The notes beneath the pieces are model-generated. The model was not told the DNA's origin, did not search any database, and was given only the letters and a program-made list of their open reading frames with translations. A stretch of DNA of 64,000 bases from Clavelina lepadiformis (taxonomy: Eukaryota > Chordata > Ascidiacea > Aplousobranchia > Clavelinidae): assembly GCF_947623445.1 (NCBI RefSeq), contig NC_135246.1, positions 1,986,501 through 2,050,500 of the forward strand, read 5' to 3'. Positions 22,909-36,262 of the stretch are shown here, one piece after another; within the stretch, counting starts at the first letter, position 1, and every line of letters begins with the position of its first letter. Position numbers and translations under genes: made by a program.

Positions 22909-25900
22909 TTACACGTTTAGGCTTTCAACTTCAGTGAGAACAATGCCGAAAGACGCACTGGAATCGGTTTTGCCGCCAAATTTCGCTTGTATCTGCTTGG
23001 TTGTTCTGCCTTTCGTATCAGGAATGCAAATGACCATGTAAACCAGGAAGAAGACGGTGAAACCGAGCCAAATAACCATCGAGTAAGGACCTAACGCCTC
23101 CTGTAATTCAAAACGACGTAAAACGTGTGATCCACGAACTGTCGTAGCTCACAAGCTTATGAACTTAAAAGTTTCTGAACGAAAGAGTGACGTCACAAAC
23201 GGTAAGTTTTCACCTGTAAGTAAGGTGGGACAAAGCTGACTATCCACGATGTGGTCCACATGACCGCGTTGCCGTATGAGAAGCAGGTGGCTCGAGTAGG
23301 CTCAATGGTGAGTTCGCCTAACAGCGCAAAAGTTGATATGTGGGTGCCACCGGACCACCTGCAGCAACAAAAAATCCACGTAACCAAGCGAATAAAGTGT
23401 ATGGTTATGAATAAAGTGGTTCCAGGTCGTTTCAAACCGTTTACCGACAACCGGATAAAGTAACTCGGAAATCTACTCTTTAGTTCATATGAATCATTTC
23501 TATCTCGTAAGCAATTTTTTAGTCGATTTGTTCTGTTAATTATATTAACTTACGCAACCATGAAAATTCCGATTGCCAAAACTGACACGAATGACCACGG
23601 ATTTGCTCCATCCTGTGCGCTAGCTATAAGAGAAGTGGTCTCAGCGGTAAAAGTAGAATGGGTCACAGAAGCAAAGGCGCTGCCATTGGTCAAAAGTTGT
23701 TCGTCAGCGGTGGTATGCAAAGGTGACAAAACGGCGGAGTTCTGTTTATAAACCATCGCTTGGCTCACAGTGAACAGGGTGAGGGAAACGATGAAGCCGA
23801 TGCTTCCTGCTATTGTAACTTTAAGTCCACCGAACCGGTCGACAAATTTAGCCTGTTAAAATAGCGATACGTTAACACAGTTAATAAACGCTTCGTCAAT
23901 TAGGTAACAAACAGTAACTTATATCCGTATAAAGAAACCATTTGCGTTGATCACCTTACCCCAATTAAGGCCATAACGAATTGCAAAGCAAAAACTCCAA
24001 TTGTTGCAAAAGTGACATTGTCTGCTGAAATTCCGGCTTCCTTAAATATGAGGTCCGAGTAAAAAAGAATATTGTTCACTCCGCATAGCATCAAATTGGC
24101 GTACAAGGCAAAAACGGCAATAAGCTGATTTCTGAGGAGAAGAGCGTTATATAGTTAAAGCCTCGTCGAAAACAAGGTAACTACCTTTGTTGTAATACTT
24201 CCGTGAATGCATTGTTGCTATCGATTACCTGTATTGCTTGTTCTTTAATATCTTCACAATTCCATACACTTTTCCGGAATCACCAATTTCATTTTCAATC
24301 TCTTCCACTTCCTGTTTGGCAACACTCTAAAATAAAAGACGTTCCACTATAAGATTGCACAGTTTGAATTTTATCCCTCCCGTATTTGGCATCTATTTAG
24401 CATATTTAGCTTCCATTTAGCATGTATTTAGCATTTAGCATCTTTTTTCAAAAAAATGTTTCTCTCATTCTGTAAGCTACATACTTCGTCTTCATTCTTC
24501 CTAAGTTCCGTCAAAACATCCAACGCTTCTTCTTTCCTTCCGTGCCGTAACAAATAATAGGGAGTCTCAGGGATGTTAATGCTGGCTATTAGATAGATGA
24601 AAGAGGGAAGTACCCCTAACCCAATGAGAACTGGCCACAATGTTAAGGAGCCAAGAACCTATAACAGCGGAAGATGAGTTAAAATATTTTCATTTCGTGT
24701 TATTCAAAATGAGGCTCGTTTTTGTTTAAATTACTGCTGTTTATTTCACTTAAGTAATAACCACAATCTTACAATGTACTTGCGTACGTTTTTATCGTAC
24801 GTTATCATCATAATTAATAACCCATACGATTCATTGGTCAACACCGATCAGCATTTAGTTTGACGGTGACGTATCGTACACGTCGACCGCAGTGTAATTT
24901 TCAGCGGTTGCTTCGTAATCAGATCGACTTTGCGCAGTTTCAGTTTAACCACTGCGGTCGTATCTTTTTTACTTTTAGCTGAACTGTTACGAATGCGCTT
25001 TGCCATTGTACACACGTGCTTGGTAGACCGTGCAATTGCTTTAATGTTTATTTAATAAAGTTTAATCGATTTTAATGTTTTAAATGCTGTTGACGTTTAA
25101 TGAAAATTGATCTTAAAGCAACGGTTGACAGCATTACAAATTCAAGGACGGAACATTCTGTGCCAAAACATAAACCGTAATCACCTTTGGGTGTGCAAGT
25201 ATGGCAGCAATCAAAAACCCGAAACTTATCGAGACACCGATAGTGCTCTCCCAAAATCCTCGCTTACGACGAGCACTTAATTCAGCTACGAGCATAGGGG
25301 CTAAATCTGCAAAAGAATAGATGACGTTAAAAGACGCCCCTCTTTGGGTCTGAACATAACATTATAACACGTTGATTCATAAAAAAAACTCAAATAATCT
25401 GGGCCGTAACTGAGTTACTTACTAAATGTTATTCCACATGGAATTCCGGCTATCAAACGGCCGGCGATGAAAGCTTCGTAAGATTGCGTGACGCCGCCAA
25501 TTAACGATGAAACCACAATGGCTATTAGATTGATGACGTGGGCAATTTGATTCAGTCTCTTGCTAGAGACAAAGTTGAGAAGAAATTTGGTCGTTGTTCC
25601 ACCAACGAAGGCACCAATCACAATTGATGAAACAGACATAGTCAGCAAACCTAACCACGTCGAATCAGACATCGCTTCTCCATAACGACTCTGTGAAAAA
25701 AGAATAACCGATATTTTGTTGGCATAGATATCTTATATGAATGCGATAAATTTTCAACTTACTTGTTCGACATAAAACAAGTGCAAGATTGTACATTTCA
25801 GTGCCATCGCGGACTTTTATTTCGTTTTTATTTTTGTTTGGCCGTTTGACATATTAGTTGAGGCATATTTTAAAGATTTAGATTTTTTGTAGAGTAATTT

Positions 25901-26953
25901 TGTAATATTTGTAATTGAAATTGAAATGTAATTAATAATAGCAACTGAATAATAATTTTGTGTTCGCTTAGTCGCTCGCTGACCCACATTGCCTTAAATG
26001 TCAAAGCTGTTTTTGTAATCGTTTCCAAAGGCGACGCAGTTGTGGCTTTCTTGCGTCACTTAAAGCGATAATATAAGTCAAGCAAAGATCTGGTATTCAT
26101 CGACCTTTGAAACATCTCAACCAAGGACATGTCCCTTAAAGCTAGTTATCAGTTATGTCATCATATTGCGTAATAACAAGGTTTACGTAACAGGAATTCA
26201 GAGAGTAAATAAACAGGAAGTTGACCTGCAACTTTTCTAAGACGGTAAAACGTGATTACCGTTGCGTGCATTTTAGATTGGACTATGAAATCACGTACAC
26301 GAGCGATGAGCTTAGAAACCGCAGCAGCAGTTGTTACCCCTAAAAATGCATAGACTTTTGTGATTAAACTTGTTTTTACTCGTAATTTATAAAAAATACG
26401 TACAGTATACACGCGTTGCAATGGATATGTATTTTATACGTGCAAAAATGTATCACCTATAAAACGGTGTTAAAAAATATTAAACGTTTGTCGCACATTT
26501 TCGGAAGTGTGCCGTTTCAGCAATGTGTCATTAAAAAGTCTTGCAAATTTTTGACAAAATTAAGCCACTTGTTCAATTGTATAAGTAACGGCATAAAGCA
26601 AAAAGAAATATCTTACCATATAGGTTTCATTGTACATAATCTTCAGGGCAGGTATAATGGGGTTCACCAGTGTGAAATGGTACCCCACAAGAAAGGGTAG
26701 CATTGTTGATGTCATGAGAAGACATAGAAATCCGAAATTTGAGTTTTCCTGCATGTAGCAAAATAAACTGGTTATGTTGGAAGAATGGGAATAATTAACC
26801 TTTGCACAGAAAATTTGTTCTCCGAAATTATTAACAGTACATCAAAGAACGACTTACGGGTTGAAACTTAAGCCCATTTTGGTGTTGTTGCTTTTTCTTT
26901 ATGAATGATATTCTTTCTTTCTCCGGTGCTTTGTAAATACGAGTTTCAGACAT
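22909..26953 (-). CDS. SLC2A/GLUT-type sugar transporter (MFS)
   Basis: Ten minus-strand exons: 26858-26953, 26617-26748, 25423-25690, 25185-25306, 24485-24658, 24229-24326, 23960-24131, 23554-23852, 23214-23358 and 22909-23100. Every phase agrees, giving 565 residues. It should be a 12-helix membrane facilitator of hexoses or related polyols. Family marks are GRLIAGIPCGITF (GRxxxG), PETPYYLLRHGRKEEAL (PESPR-type), CGVNNILFYS (QLSGINAVFYYS-type) and the C-terminal PDTKGRT. A Ser/Thr-rich insertion of about 50 residues with one NGS site sits near residues 386-440. It is placed like the long TM9-TM10 loop of class III GLUTs. The TM10 Pro-Trp of many GLUTs is absent. The substrate cannot be read from sequence. 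Confidence 0.92.
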
Positions 26954-29900
26954 ATTTGAATGTGTTTTACTGCTACTTGGAATAATACACTTTATCGCTT
27001 GCTACAAGAATAAGCCGTTATCATTATTAAAGAAACTATAACTGTCTTGTTATTAACCAAAGTTTAATCTATAAAAAATCCTTTCTTAAACGTAAAGCCT
27101 TTATTTCGAAGAATTTTCAAATCGCATCTATTTTTCATGTCCACGTTGGTATTATATTAAGGTTTATTCGGTGATTTCCCTACGATTACGGTTCTTCTCG
27201 AAGTTATCGAGAGAAGGCACGTGACAAGTTGCTGCTAGCCGATTTACCGAAGAGAGTTTACCAAAAATTTCAAAGTTCGTGATATTAATGTGAAAGTGAA
27301 ATGTTTCTACATAAACGTTTGAAATCATTTCACAAAGGAACAAACTAGTTTAGGGATATAATTCGTTAACATTAAATCGTAAAATTATCCTTTTTTTTCA
27401 TTAACAATTTTTATACAACACATGGTCGTCACTTAAACTACACAATGCAATTATTAAGATAGAATAACCAGAAAAATGCAATAATGTACATTGTTGTTGG
27501 TAGTTGCTGCTCTCACAGACCAAAAGCCACATAAACACGCGTCACAGAGAAATAAATTATACGACCTACCAAAGGTTATTATTTTGTTTGTTACAGCGGG
27601 TTCAAAGTAGGCTTAAGGGCAATAAACAATAAAATTTTGTTATTTTGATCTTTCATATAAGGATGTGCGTCGGCTTGACATCGTATTACGCTGACGATAA
27701 TTTTAGCTCGACTGGTACCGGACGTTCCCTCACGTACTCAGGGTGCTAATCAATATATGTCCTGTTCGCTTATCGGTAAACAGCTTGTGGACGTGACGGC
27801 GGTGGCGTTGAATTTTTTACCGGCAAATTTATAAGAAATGTTTATGTGTGGCTGTCAATGTCACCATTAACGTTTATCCACGATTTTTCTTATGTTCTGT
27901 GGAAATTCCAAGTTAGAAAAAAACCAACGATCTTAAATTAGCATTAAAGTAGATTATACTGTATTGCGGAAACGCCGGTTGGCGCATCTTGTAAGACATG
28001 CTTGACATAATGAACACAGCTTCCGCTTAGCAAGCCTAACATGTATATTACTAGGAGACTTTGCCTAAAACATGTCTTAGTTTACACATAATAATATTAA
28101 GAACTACTTGTTGCTTTGTATTAAACGCAGTGAAGTTAACGTAAACAAAGCTGCTTATCTAGTATACAGCTTGAATTCTACTGATGTTTATTATATAACG
28201 AATAGCGACAAATACATGCAAAAGTATAGCACGTTGAAGATGAGCTAGCACGTCGCATTTGAGCCACGATGCTGTAGCGCATGTGAGCAACGTGAGTCAC
28301 ACTTGGTCGGGATTCTTTTATGACGCAATTTCATGTCAGGAAAAGTGGAAAAACTTGAATTAAAATGGAACGAGTCAACGTCCTTTCTTGAAAACATGAC
28401 GTCATAGTCCCTTTCTCATCGCCACAGAGCGCGAGAGAACGAGAGAGGGAAACCGAAAAAGGAAAGCAGACTGAACGTGATAAGTGACGTCATTAATGCT
28501 ACGTGATGTTTGTGCTGTCGTGGAAAAAAACGGAAAAAACGTTGGCTACTCTCGAAATCGGTACACTACGGCACAGTCACTATATGTCAGCTGAAAACTT
28601 TCCGCATTATAATAATAATAACGGTTTTTCCACGTTTAAGGTTTGGAATTTAATGTGAATATGTAAATTTTTCTTCAAAATGAATCATTGTGATTATTTT
28701 TATGAAAATATAATCGTTAACACGTTCATGGTGTTGCTTTGTTATTACAGAAAAATATATGAACATTATGTTTCCTTATGAACAGATTGATGCAAGTTAT
28801 TGTCATATTTCTCGCTACCAGAAAGAACCACGTGGTTTTGTGATTCTATGGTGGTGACGAAAGAAGCACAAGACAATCAGTATTGAAATTAATGAAAACA
28901 CCGGTAAACCGCAGCACATGATATGGTGCTTGGTGGGAAATATTAAAGCCAATTAGCCAGGATTCGAATGTCGCTGCAATTTGTTAATAAAATACTTTTG
29001 TGAAGGTCGCTTAAAAGCGAAGTAGACTTTAAAATATTGTCATCGGAATCGACAGGTAAAACATCGATGAAGATAATACCTTCAGACCATAGCCAATTAG
29101 ATTCATACGGTACCATCTCTTTTGCTGTTTGCTGATTCTAGATGCTAAAATAGTGATAAAATTGATGAAAGTTTTAAAACTGCTTGAGGATGTGTGACTG
29201 GTACCGTAGCTATATATGACCTATATTTGCCTATGCTCAACACACGCAAGACTATGTACTGATGAGAGAACATGTCATCATCAAAAGTTTGTTTTCTGGC
29301 CCTGGGGTAAAGGTGTAAGCCTTCGACCAGTTGCGAAACTTCTAAATCAGTTGAACGAAATTTAAAACTGTTGCGAAATCTTAAAACTGTTGCGAAATCT
29401 TAAAACCGGTTGCAAAAAACTTTAAAGTGATTGCGCAATTTTTAAATCGATTGCAAAGCCTTACCAGTGCTTATAGGTGATTGCTCAAGTTTTCAAAAGG
29501 TTTCTCAATCTATAAACAAAGTCCAATTTTTTTAATTAGCTGCGTAAGCTTTAAATAGTTGGGGTCGGTTTTAGGCCAATGTGGAAGACGGGTCCCAGGC
29601 TTTTTGGGGGCTCCGTACTGCTAAGCACCAAAATAAAAATAGCTACTGTATTTAGCTTCTATTTTGCACAAATTTCACGGTTATTTATCAATTTTGTCGT
29701 AGAAAGGGAAATATTTTGATGGATGCTCGAAAGAAAGGATGATGGAGCTGGAGTCCCCCCCATCAGTTTTACATTGGAACTCCCGTTGGTTGCTATAAGG
29801 TCGGCTTTGATAGTTGTTAAATGTTTATATCAGCAGCTTTCTTTCTGTTTCGGTTGCAATTCAGCACAGTAGCTTAAAGTTATGGTAATGTCATTGAAAA

Positions 29901-31213
29901 GAATCTTTTCCGTAAAAATCTATCGTTTTATGATGACATGATAATTGTAGGAGTCTTGTTGGATCTGTTGTTAGATATAGCTTTTCACGCACCACGCAGA
30001 AAGCGAAAATAACATTTTTTTCTTCTAAATATTGGACAAGAGTTTTAATTAGTATGCATGCTTGTGCAGTAGGTTCAAAATCAATTGAACAAACTTCGTC
30101 TTTTCCCTTCCGCCTTCTGAATGGTGCGTAAACGCCTCTCGTCCGGCTTAGCGCCTTTAACATGTCATTCAGAAGGCGAAAGAGAGATTGCCTTCTTCAG
30201 AATATTCTAAAAAGTTCCAGTGAAGTTACTCGAACGTAACCATTTTCTTTCTCGCCTTCTAAATGGTGAGCAAAAAGCTGAACCATAAATTCTAGCAATG
30301 CCAATAAAGACAAAAAGAATTAAATTTAAATTCTAACAAATTCAAATAATTTAAATTTTAACATTTTTAAGCAATCGAGACATAGCTTACCTATACATTT
30401 CAGCACTGATAACACGCTATGCTCTTATTGTAGTAACCGCCGAACAAAGATATGCGTTTTTCTCATCAGCTACCGCGATACATTTTGCAATATATTTACA
30501 GTATGAGCAGGTGCTGTATTATTACTTGAACCATGTACTATGTACTACTATGCATGTACTATGCTGTATTATTACAATTGCCATACGTCGGTTTGAGATC
30601 TTGTCTTGGTGTTTCAAGTCAGTTTTTGTATAATGCGAGATTTATTCCGTGCTGTTCCGCTTCTTATTAAAAACAACAACCTTATTTAATAAAAGTAGGG
30701 AACTCACTCGTCGCGGAAAATGCGATCTCCTCTACAAACCATGCAGCGCTAGAGAGCGTGGTAAACTTTGAGAAAATTTGCGTTTGTTTGTAGCGCCACC
30801 ATTCGGCGACGGTTTTTGTTTTTGCGTTTAGTTCTACCTGTTGTATTTAAAAAAGCTGAGCACTCAGGAATCTAATTATAACCCACATTGTCGTTGATCG
30901 GAGTTGTAGAATAGCATGTTTTTCTCAACATGTTGAACTGAGTTGCTTCTGCAGAGTTGCAGAAGCAAATAATTGAAAACGATGAAAAAGTTGATAAATT
31001 AAACCACGGCCACAATTTCACCGCGCTTTATGCTGGGTATTTTGAATATTTAATTTTTTATTATGAAATCACTACGAAATCCGGTAATAGCAAACGAAAC
31101 AGTTAACTATTTGTAAACTCATACTCCTAGAATTGGTCTGCTGAGTGCTTTTCGAGATTTGTCGACTTTACAGCGATTTCTTTCATCAGAAATATTGTTA
31201 TTTCACAGTACAC
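26954..31213. other. Long non-coding interval upstream of transporter gene
   Basis: No exon with phase and family support was found on either strand. It holds the degenerate ~20-bp repeat array at 29328-29540. A patch at about 30105-30260 has repeated GCCTTCT(G/A)AATGG in both orientations. The minus-strand frame 29891-30163 has no recognisable relative. Confidence 0.45.
29328..29540. repeat. Degenerate ~20-bp tandem array
   Basis: Successive variants of GTTGCGAAATCTTAAAACTG. The two central units are almost exact and the outer ones increasingly diverged, as expected for an old minisatellite. Confidence 0.7.
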
Positions 31214-31260
31214 CTGAAGAAGCAAGCTTATGCTTGCGAAAGCTCGTGACGAAAAATAAA
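31214..31260 (+). mobile_element. Probable 3' end of a retroelement transcript
   Basis: CTGAAGA is followed by a perfect 6-bp hairpin GCAAGC-TTAT-GCTTGC and GAAAGCTCGTGACG, then AATAAA at 31255-31260. This CTGANGA / hairpin / GAAA arrangement is common at the 3' ends of animal retroelements and resembles a hammerhead-ribozyme core. One extra A before the hairpin departs from the strict core. No reverse transcriptase lies upstream. Confidence 0.4.
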
Positions 31261-31624
31261 AAAGTTAACCTTAAGAGCGCCAAACTATATCCTGTTTCTT
31301 ATTTTACATCAGAAATATTGTTTAATTTATAATTTCTCTGTTTTCAAAAAGAATTTCGGTCGTTTTTTTTTTAAAAAATGATGTTAGCTTTTGATTTCAT
31401 GTTTTTTTTATTTATTAATTTATTGATGAATTTTACTTGGATTGTCTCTCAAACCAATTAATGTTTAAAAACAATCTATTTTTGCATGCTAATGTTTAAA
31501 TATTTCATAAAAAGCCATATACAATTCTCATTGCAGGATTACCAACATTATATTAATGTACAATGACAATCAAAGAAGCATAATAATCCATCACACAATC
31601 GGGTCAGCAGATCATTTTTCCACC

Positions 31625-31630
31625 TTTATT
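31625..31630 (-). terminator. Poly(A) signal AATAAA of the FN2 gene
   Basis: AATAAA on the minus strand (TTTATT on the given strand), about 104 bases downstream of the TAG stop at 31734-31736. The distance suits a short 3' UTR. Confidence 0.6.
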
Positions 31631-31733
31631 ATAAAACAATAAAATACTTTTATGTTATCTTCGATTCACAATAATTCATAAACCTGCATTTAGAAATATA
31701 CAACGAAGACATTGCAGTAAGCAGCTGACCTCA

Positions 31734-33261
31734 CTATTCAGGACATGTATCGCAGTTTCCCCAGCTTTGAGTTTCAGCATAGTTGGTAGATAAAGAGCAC
31801 CAAAGTTGACCGTTGTTGTCAATTGTAGTACACTCGTTGTACCAAATTCCTTTGTAGATGAAAGGAAATACACATCTCGATCCGTTGGCAGTGCAGTCGA
31901 ATTCTTGGTGGAAGTAAAAGCAAAATGTACGTTTTGTTTATTAACTTATTGTTGACAGTAATGACTTTCTACCCTTATTAATGTGTTTTTTTTTTTATAT
32001 ATTTCTCACTCTGTTGACAGGTAGCACAGTTTCCCCAACGTTTGTCATTTGGGTAATCGTCAGTCAAAGAGCACCAAGGTATCCAACCACTTTCTGCGTT
32101 GTTACGTGACGTACAGGTTTTGTAAACAACGTCATCATACGTAAATGGGAAGTGACAACGACTTGCTCCAACGGTACAACTCATGTCTTGGTTGCCTGGA
32201 AGTATTTCGAAACGTAAAAAGTTCAACTTATGTCGTTCATCAATGTGGATAGATAATTATAATTTTAGACTTGGTAATGTGTACTATTCCACAGTTTTAC
32301 AGACAAGTAAGAAAGTTTTACAGATTTTACAGAAAGTTTTAAACCAAGTTTAACAGATACTAAGACAGTGTATTACCTGGGCAATCGGCGCATTCGCCCC
32401 AAGTTTGATATCTGTCATAGTCAGACGTCAGCGAGCACCACAACTGGCCTTTGTTGTCGATCGTAGTGCATTTGTTGTAAGAAATACCTTTGTAGATGAA
32501 TGGAAATGTGCACCTCTTGCCTTCACCGGTGCATGCCATGTCTTCATATAAGAATTTTTATAAAATCATAAAAAAATCTTTTAGACAGCAGATAAATACT
32601 TTCTCATTCATTTATCGTTGGTTGTTGTTGTTCATTTATTTATCGTTGATCTACCTTTGCAAGTATCACAAATTCCCCATCGCTGATCATCATCATAATT
32701 CGCTGTCATTGAGCACCAGGGCTTCCCTTGGATTTCGTCACTGTCACGAGTTGTGCAGGCGGTGTAAGTTCGGCCGTTGTATGAAAAAGGAAAATAACAA
32801 TGCTGACCTGCTTCGGTACAGCTCATATCTTGGTAACCTGTCAAAAAATAAAATAAAAATGAAAAAGAATGCTTGGTAATAGAATTGGGGATTTGTTAAA
32901 ACTTACATATTTTAATTTATCATCTAAAAACTAATCTCATTTACATCATTTAAAATATGCAAAAATAGAAACTTTAAAATGTTTTATGGGCGTCAAAATG
33001 ACACAGCATTATTCTATTTGCGAAATTAAATTAAATTATCAAAATTAGCAGTTAAAGCCCAAGCAATGTAATCGACTCCAGTACGATCTAGGTCTATTCT
33101 GTACACGTCAAGTGAAGTATATGCTAATTTCCTGGCAAAAATTAGTAACTTTTAAGGACATTTACACACTAATTTTTGTAAATCCACTCACCGACAAAGC
33201 CTGTTTTGACATAGCTGGTACAAATGATGAGAAACAACACAAATTTAAACACCATATTCAT
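31734..33261 (-). CDS. Secreted protein with four fibronectin type II domains
   Basis: Five minus-strand exons: 33192-33261, 32655-32837, 32377-32541, 32010-32195 and 31734-31903. All introns are phase 1 and the total is 257 residues. Exon 1 encodes a signal peptide ([19 protein letters not shown]; an in-frame ATG lies two codons earlier). Each later exon encodes one FN2 module, with C..FPFxYxGxxYxxCT, then PWCS or LWCSL, then RWGxC or TWGxC, and a final Cys. FN2 domains bind collagen, gelatin or choline phospholipids in other proteins. No other domain is present, so the layout is like seminal-plasma FN2 proteins, but the role here is unknown. One-exon-per-domain phase 1 structure is typical of exon shuffling. 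Confidence 0.9.
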
Positions 33262-33742
33262 TAAATTTTGAAAATATACGGACCTGTAGGGTAATACATG
33301 TTTACCAGCAAAATAAATTGAAAAAGATGAATCTTTGCAAAACATAAAATTATCTTTTTGTTTTTGCATTGTAGGCAAGCGTTAACTACTGTATTGCAAA
33401 ACTGTCGATTTCGTTGTTTCTCTAAACATTGCCATAATGAAGCACAAGCGATTTCGTCAGTTGGCAAAATACTTGCACAATTGGAAATAAACGTACGACT
33501 TTTAACAACTTACCCAGTGTGTTTCTAAAGAATACCCGCTGCTTATACGACCGTAGTTGAATGTTTACCAATAAAGTTAATCTTTGACTAAATTCTCTTT
33601 GAAGTTAATCTCAAGAACCTCTCCACCTTTCTGGCGTTGTACTGGCAGCTGCTATGTTATGCAACGCAACAGCAATTTTTCAATACCACTATTCCTTTTG
33701 GATTTTACATCAATTAATGCTTGGATTGCTTGCAACAATAGT
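33262..33742. other. Upstream region of FN2 gene
   Basis: No exon recognised. It should contain the FN2 gene promoter. Confidence 0.4.
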
Positions 33743-33750
33743 AGAAAGAG

Positions 33751-34292
33751 CAATGGTGGACAGTCGGAACTTTTGAAGTACTGCCGGTACGGGTACTTGG
33801 CAAAAATATACAGGCGGTTCCGGTATTCGGTTATATTTCAAAAATATTTCCGTACTTTGCTGGTACTCGGTATCGGTACATTTTACACAACAGATCTCGT
33901 TGCAAGTGCTATTTTTGCTGATATTGTGACCCCGCTAAAGGTTACTTCAGGTCAAAAAAAAGTGAAAAATATATAAAACACACTCTTTGCAACTTTGTTA
34001 GACATTCGTAGATGAAAAAAAAGCGAAAAGCGCTAAAATTTGCATTGAGTTTTAATTAAAATGACGTTTTGAAAAAAATACTTCTCAAAACCTTGAAGTA
34101 ATCATCTTAAGTTAAAAGTATCGAGTACCTGGACCAACTTATATTTCTTGGAAAAAAGTAATTCGTTACAGGATTCGGTCATCCGGTATATTTTTCCAAA
34201 AGTACCGACGGTACCGGTATTGAAAAAATAACGTGTTTCAGTAATTCGTACCGTAATAGTATATGGTAGCACCGCGGTACCGTCCACCTTTG
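33751..34292. mobile_element. Non-autonomous hAT element, ~542 bp, CCGGTAC-rich
   Basis: The ends CAATGGTGGACAGT and ...GTACCGTCCACCTTTG form imperfect inverted repeats. The flanking octamers AGAAAGAG and AGAAAAAG match at 7 of 8 positions. Both arms are full of GGTAC/CCGGTA motifs. No transposase frame is credible. Confidence 0.75.
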
Positions 34293-36262
34293 AGAAAAAG
34301 TCATATTCAGGTAAACGCACTCTGCATTCTTAAACTTTCTGCCCTAATGCCAAAAAAATCATATCAAAAATCAAAAATCAAAAAAATAAAAATCAAAAAT
34401 CAAAAAAATCAAAATTAAATGCTCACACGTTTAAAATGACTGCTACACTAGCACGTAAGTCATAATCGTTTTAGTCTGAGAATAGCCTCAGTAATCATCT
34501 GTAGCTGCTACACTGGACGTAGTCTGCATCGCGCATTTGTTCTGAGGAGACGTTTATTAGTCAGATGCTGTAGGTAAGCGTTTGTTTTGTGACATTGTTC
34601 ATGTCTAACAATTAAAGCGGATTAGCCTCACATGTTAAATAGTTCCTCAGATCGCAATCTTGCGGTGCAGTCCGCAGTACACAGTGGTTTAGAATTTTTT
34701 TCGCTCAAGGCACATCACGCTACATAAATTTCATGCGAGGCTCGAGGCACATCTCATTGATGTACCATTATTTCTTATGGCGATGTAGTAAGTGTCCATA
34801 CCAGTAAGCAAAAGAGCCTTTACAAAACCCTGGATAGCCTTTTAAAAAAACTGTCACTATTTTACCGGAAACAATTGTACGTTCAAAGCTATTTTTCATG
34901 TATTCTTGTTACACTGAATTCAATGTAACAATGGTATGTCTGTTTCTTAAGCGTTCATTTTAATTTTATATTAAGACGCCTATATTTTCTCTATTAACTG
35001 TGACTCGCATCTGTCTACCTATTCTCAGAAGGTAACGAATTCAGCTTAGAAAACTCGAAGCATCAGTCTACTTAGTCTACAGACAAGTAATAACTTAATA
35101 GAAATATTATTATTATTGCAAACAAAGATTATATTTACAGGTTAACAATAACATATATTTTTGCGGAAGTACGCCTCAGTTACTTCTCAATAGACATCTA
35201 GAAATATCACATTCAGCATACAACATCAAGTTCAATAACGAGAGGTTATAAGATGTCCACCATAGCACTCGACGAGTGCTCTTCTCGACTTCAACAACTC
35301 GTACTTTTTGAGGAGGAAAACGGTTACATGTATACAGGTTGGCAGATAGTAAAGAAACCAATATCTAAGTACAACAAATATAAATTGCAAGTGGTGCAAT
35401 AAAAGTGGACATTGGACATTGGACTTTGCTGTTTATCCAATGAGATCAAGTAAATATGTTTATTAACTTTTTTATAAGTTACGCATTAATTGTACGATAT
35501 CCAAGAGATTAGATGAGATTGGATAAGAACACTTACAAGCCCATTCTCCTCACCTAAACATCTATTTTTAACTATGCGCTGCGTGACCTACTGTAGGCTA
35601 CTTACTGCGAAATAGTCACTCTGTTATACCAAACCTGTTTCCATCAACAATTTTTATTTGTGGCTTTGCAGCCAAACGGGCTAAAAAGAAGGTTACTTTT
35701 ATCCAAAATCACAACTAAAATTGCGTGTTCTTCTCGCTTAACACAGCTACTTCTTTAAAGAAGCAAATTGGTCAACAAATGAAAAAACTGATAAAACTAT
35801 ATTTGCAAATTGATAATCGTAATGTAAATTAAGGTACTGAACAAAATTAAATACGCAAGATTGTATAAAGAAAGGTAATCAACAAAAGAATGTAAATTAA
35901 AAAGAAAAACGAAACCTCGAATGGAAAATTTCGCAAAACGTGGCGCTTACCGCCACAAATCTATTAATAGACCAAGATAATAACAAATCTATGGTTAAAC
36001 CGAACAAGTTCTGATGAAATCTTCCGCTCAAGTTACGCAACTTTTCCCACTATTATGGTCGTCTTGAGCCTGGAACCAATCCCGAAGTTCCTGTGACATT
36101 TATTAGTCGCGGTGTATAGATACCGTTTAACGTTCACCTTAGCGATACCAATAATTTACTTGCAATACTAGATTAAACGATTCGATCGAAACATTGTGTT
36201 TTTTTCCGAAAGAATCAAGTTCCAATACGGGTAGGCTATATCTATTTATAAGAATCTGGACT
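34293..36262. other. Intergenic with low-complexity A-rich tract
   Basis: Includes AAATCAAAAATC low-complexity sequence at about 34360-34420. A patch starting CAGTGGTTTAGAATTTTTTTC at about 34690 resembles a decayed hAT end without a partner. No gene recognised. Confidence 0.45.

Noticed and set aside
29891..30163. 90-codon minus-strand frame
   Set aside because: No family resemblance, no convincing splice sites, and inverted GCCTTCT repeats overlap it.
33000..33025. Resemblance to the Ciona spliced leader (ATTCTATTTG...)
   Set aside because: Only about the first 10 of 16 bases agree and no leader-RNA gene context is present.
34685..34780. hAT-like left end CAGTGGTTTAGAATT...
   Set aside because: No matching right end or 8-bp duplication was found nearby.
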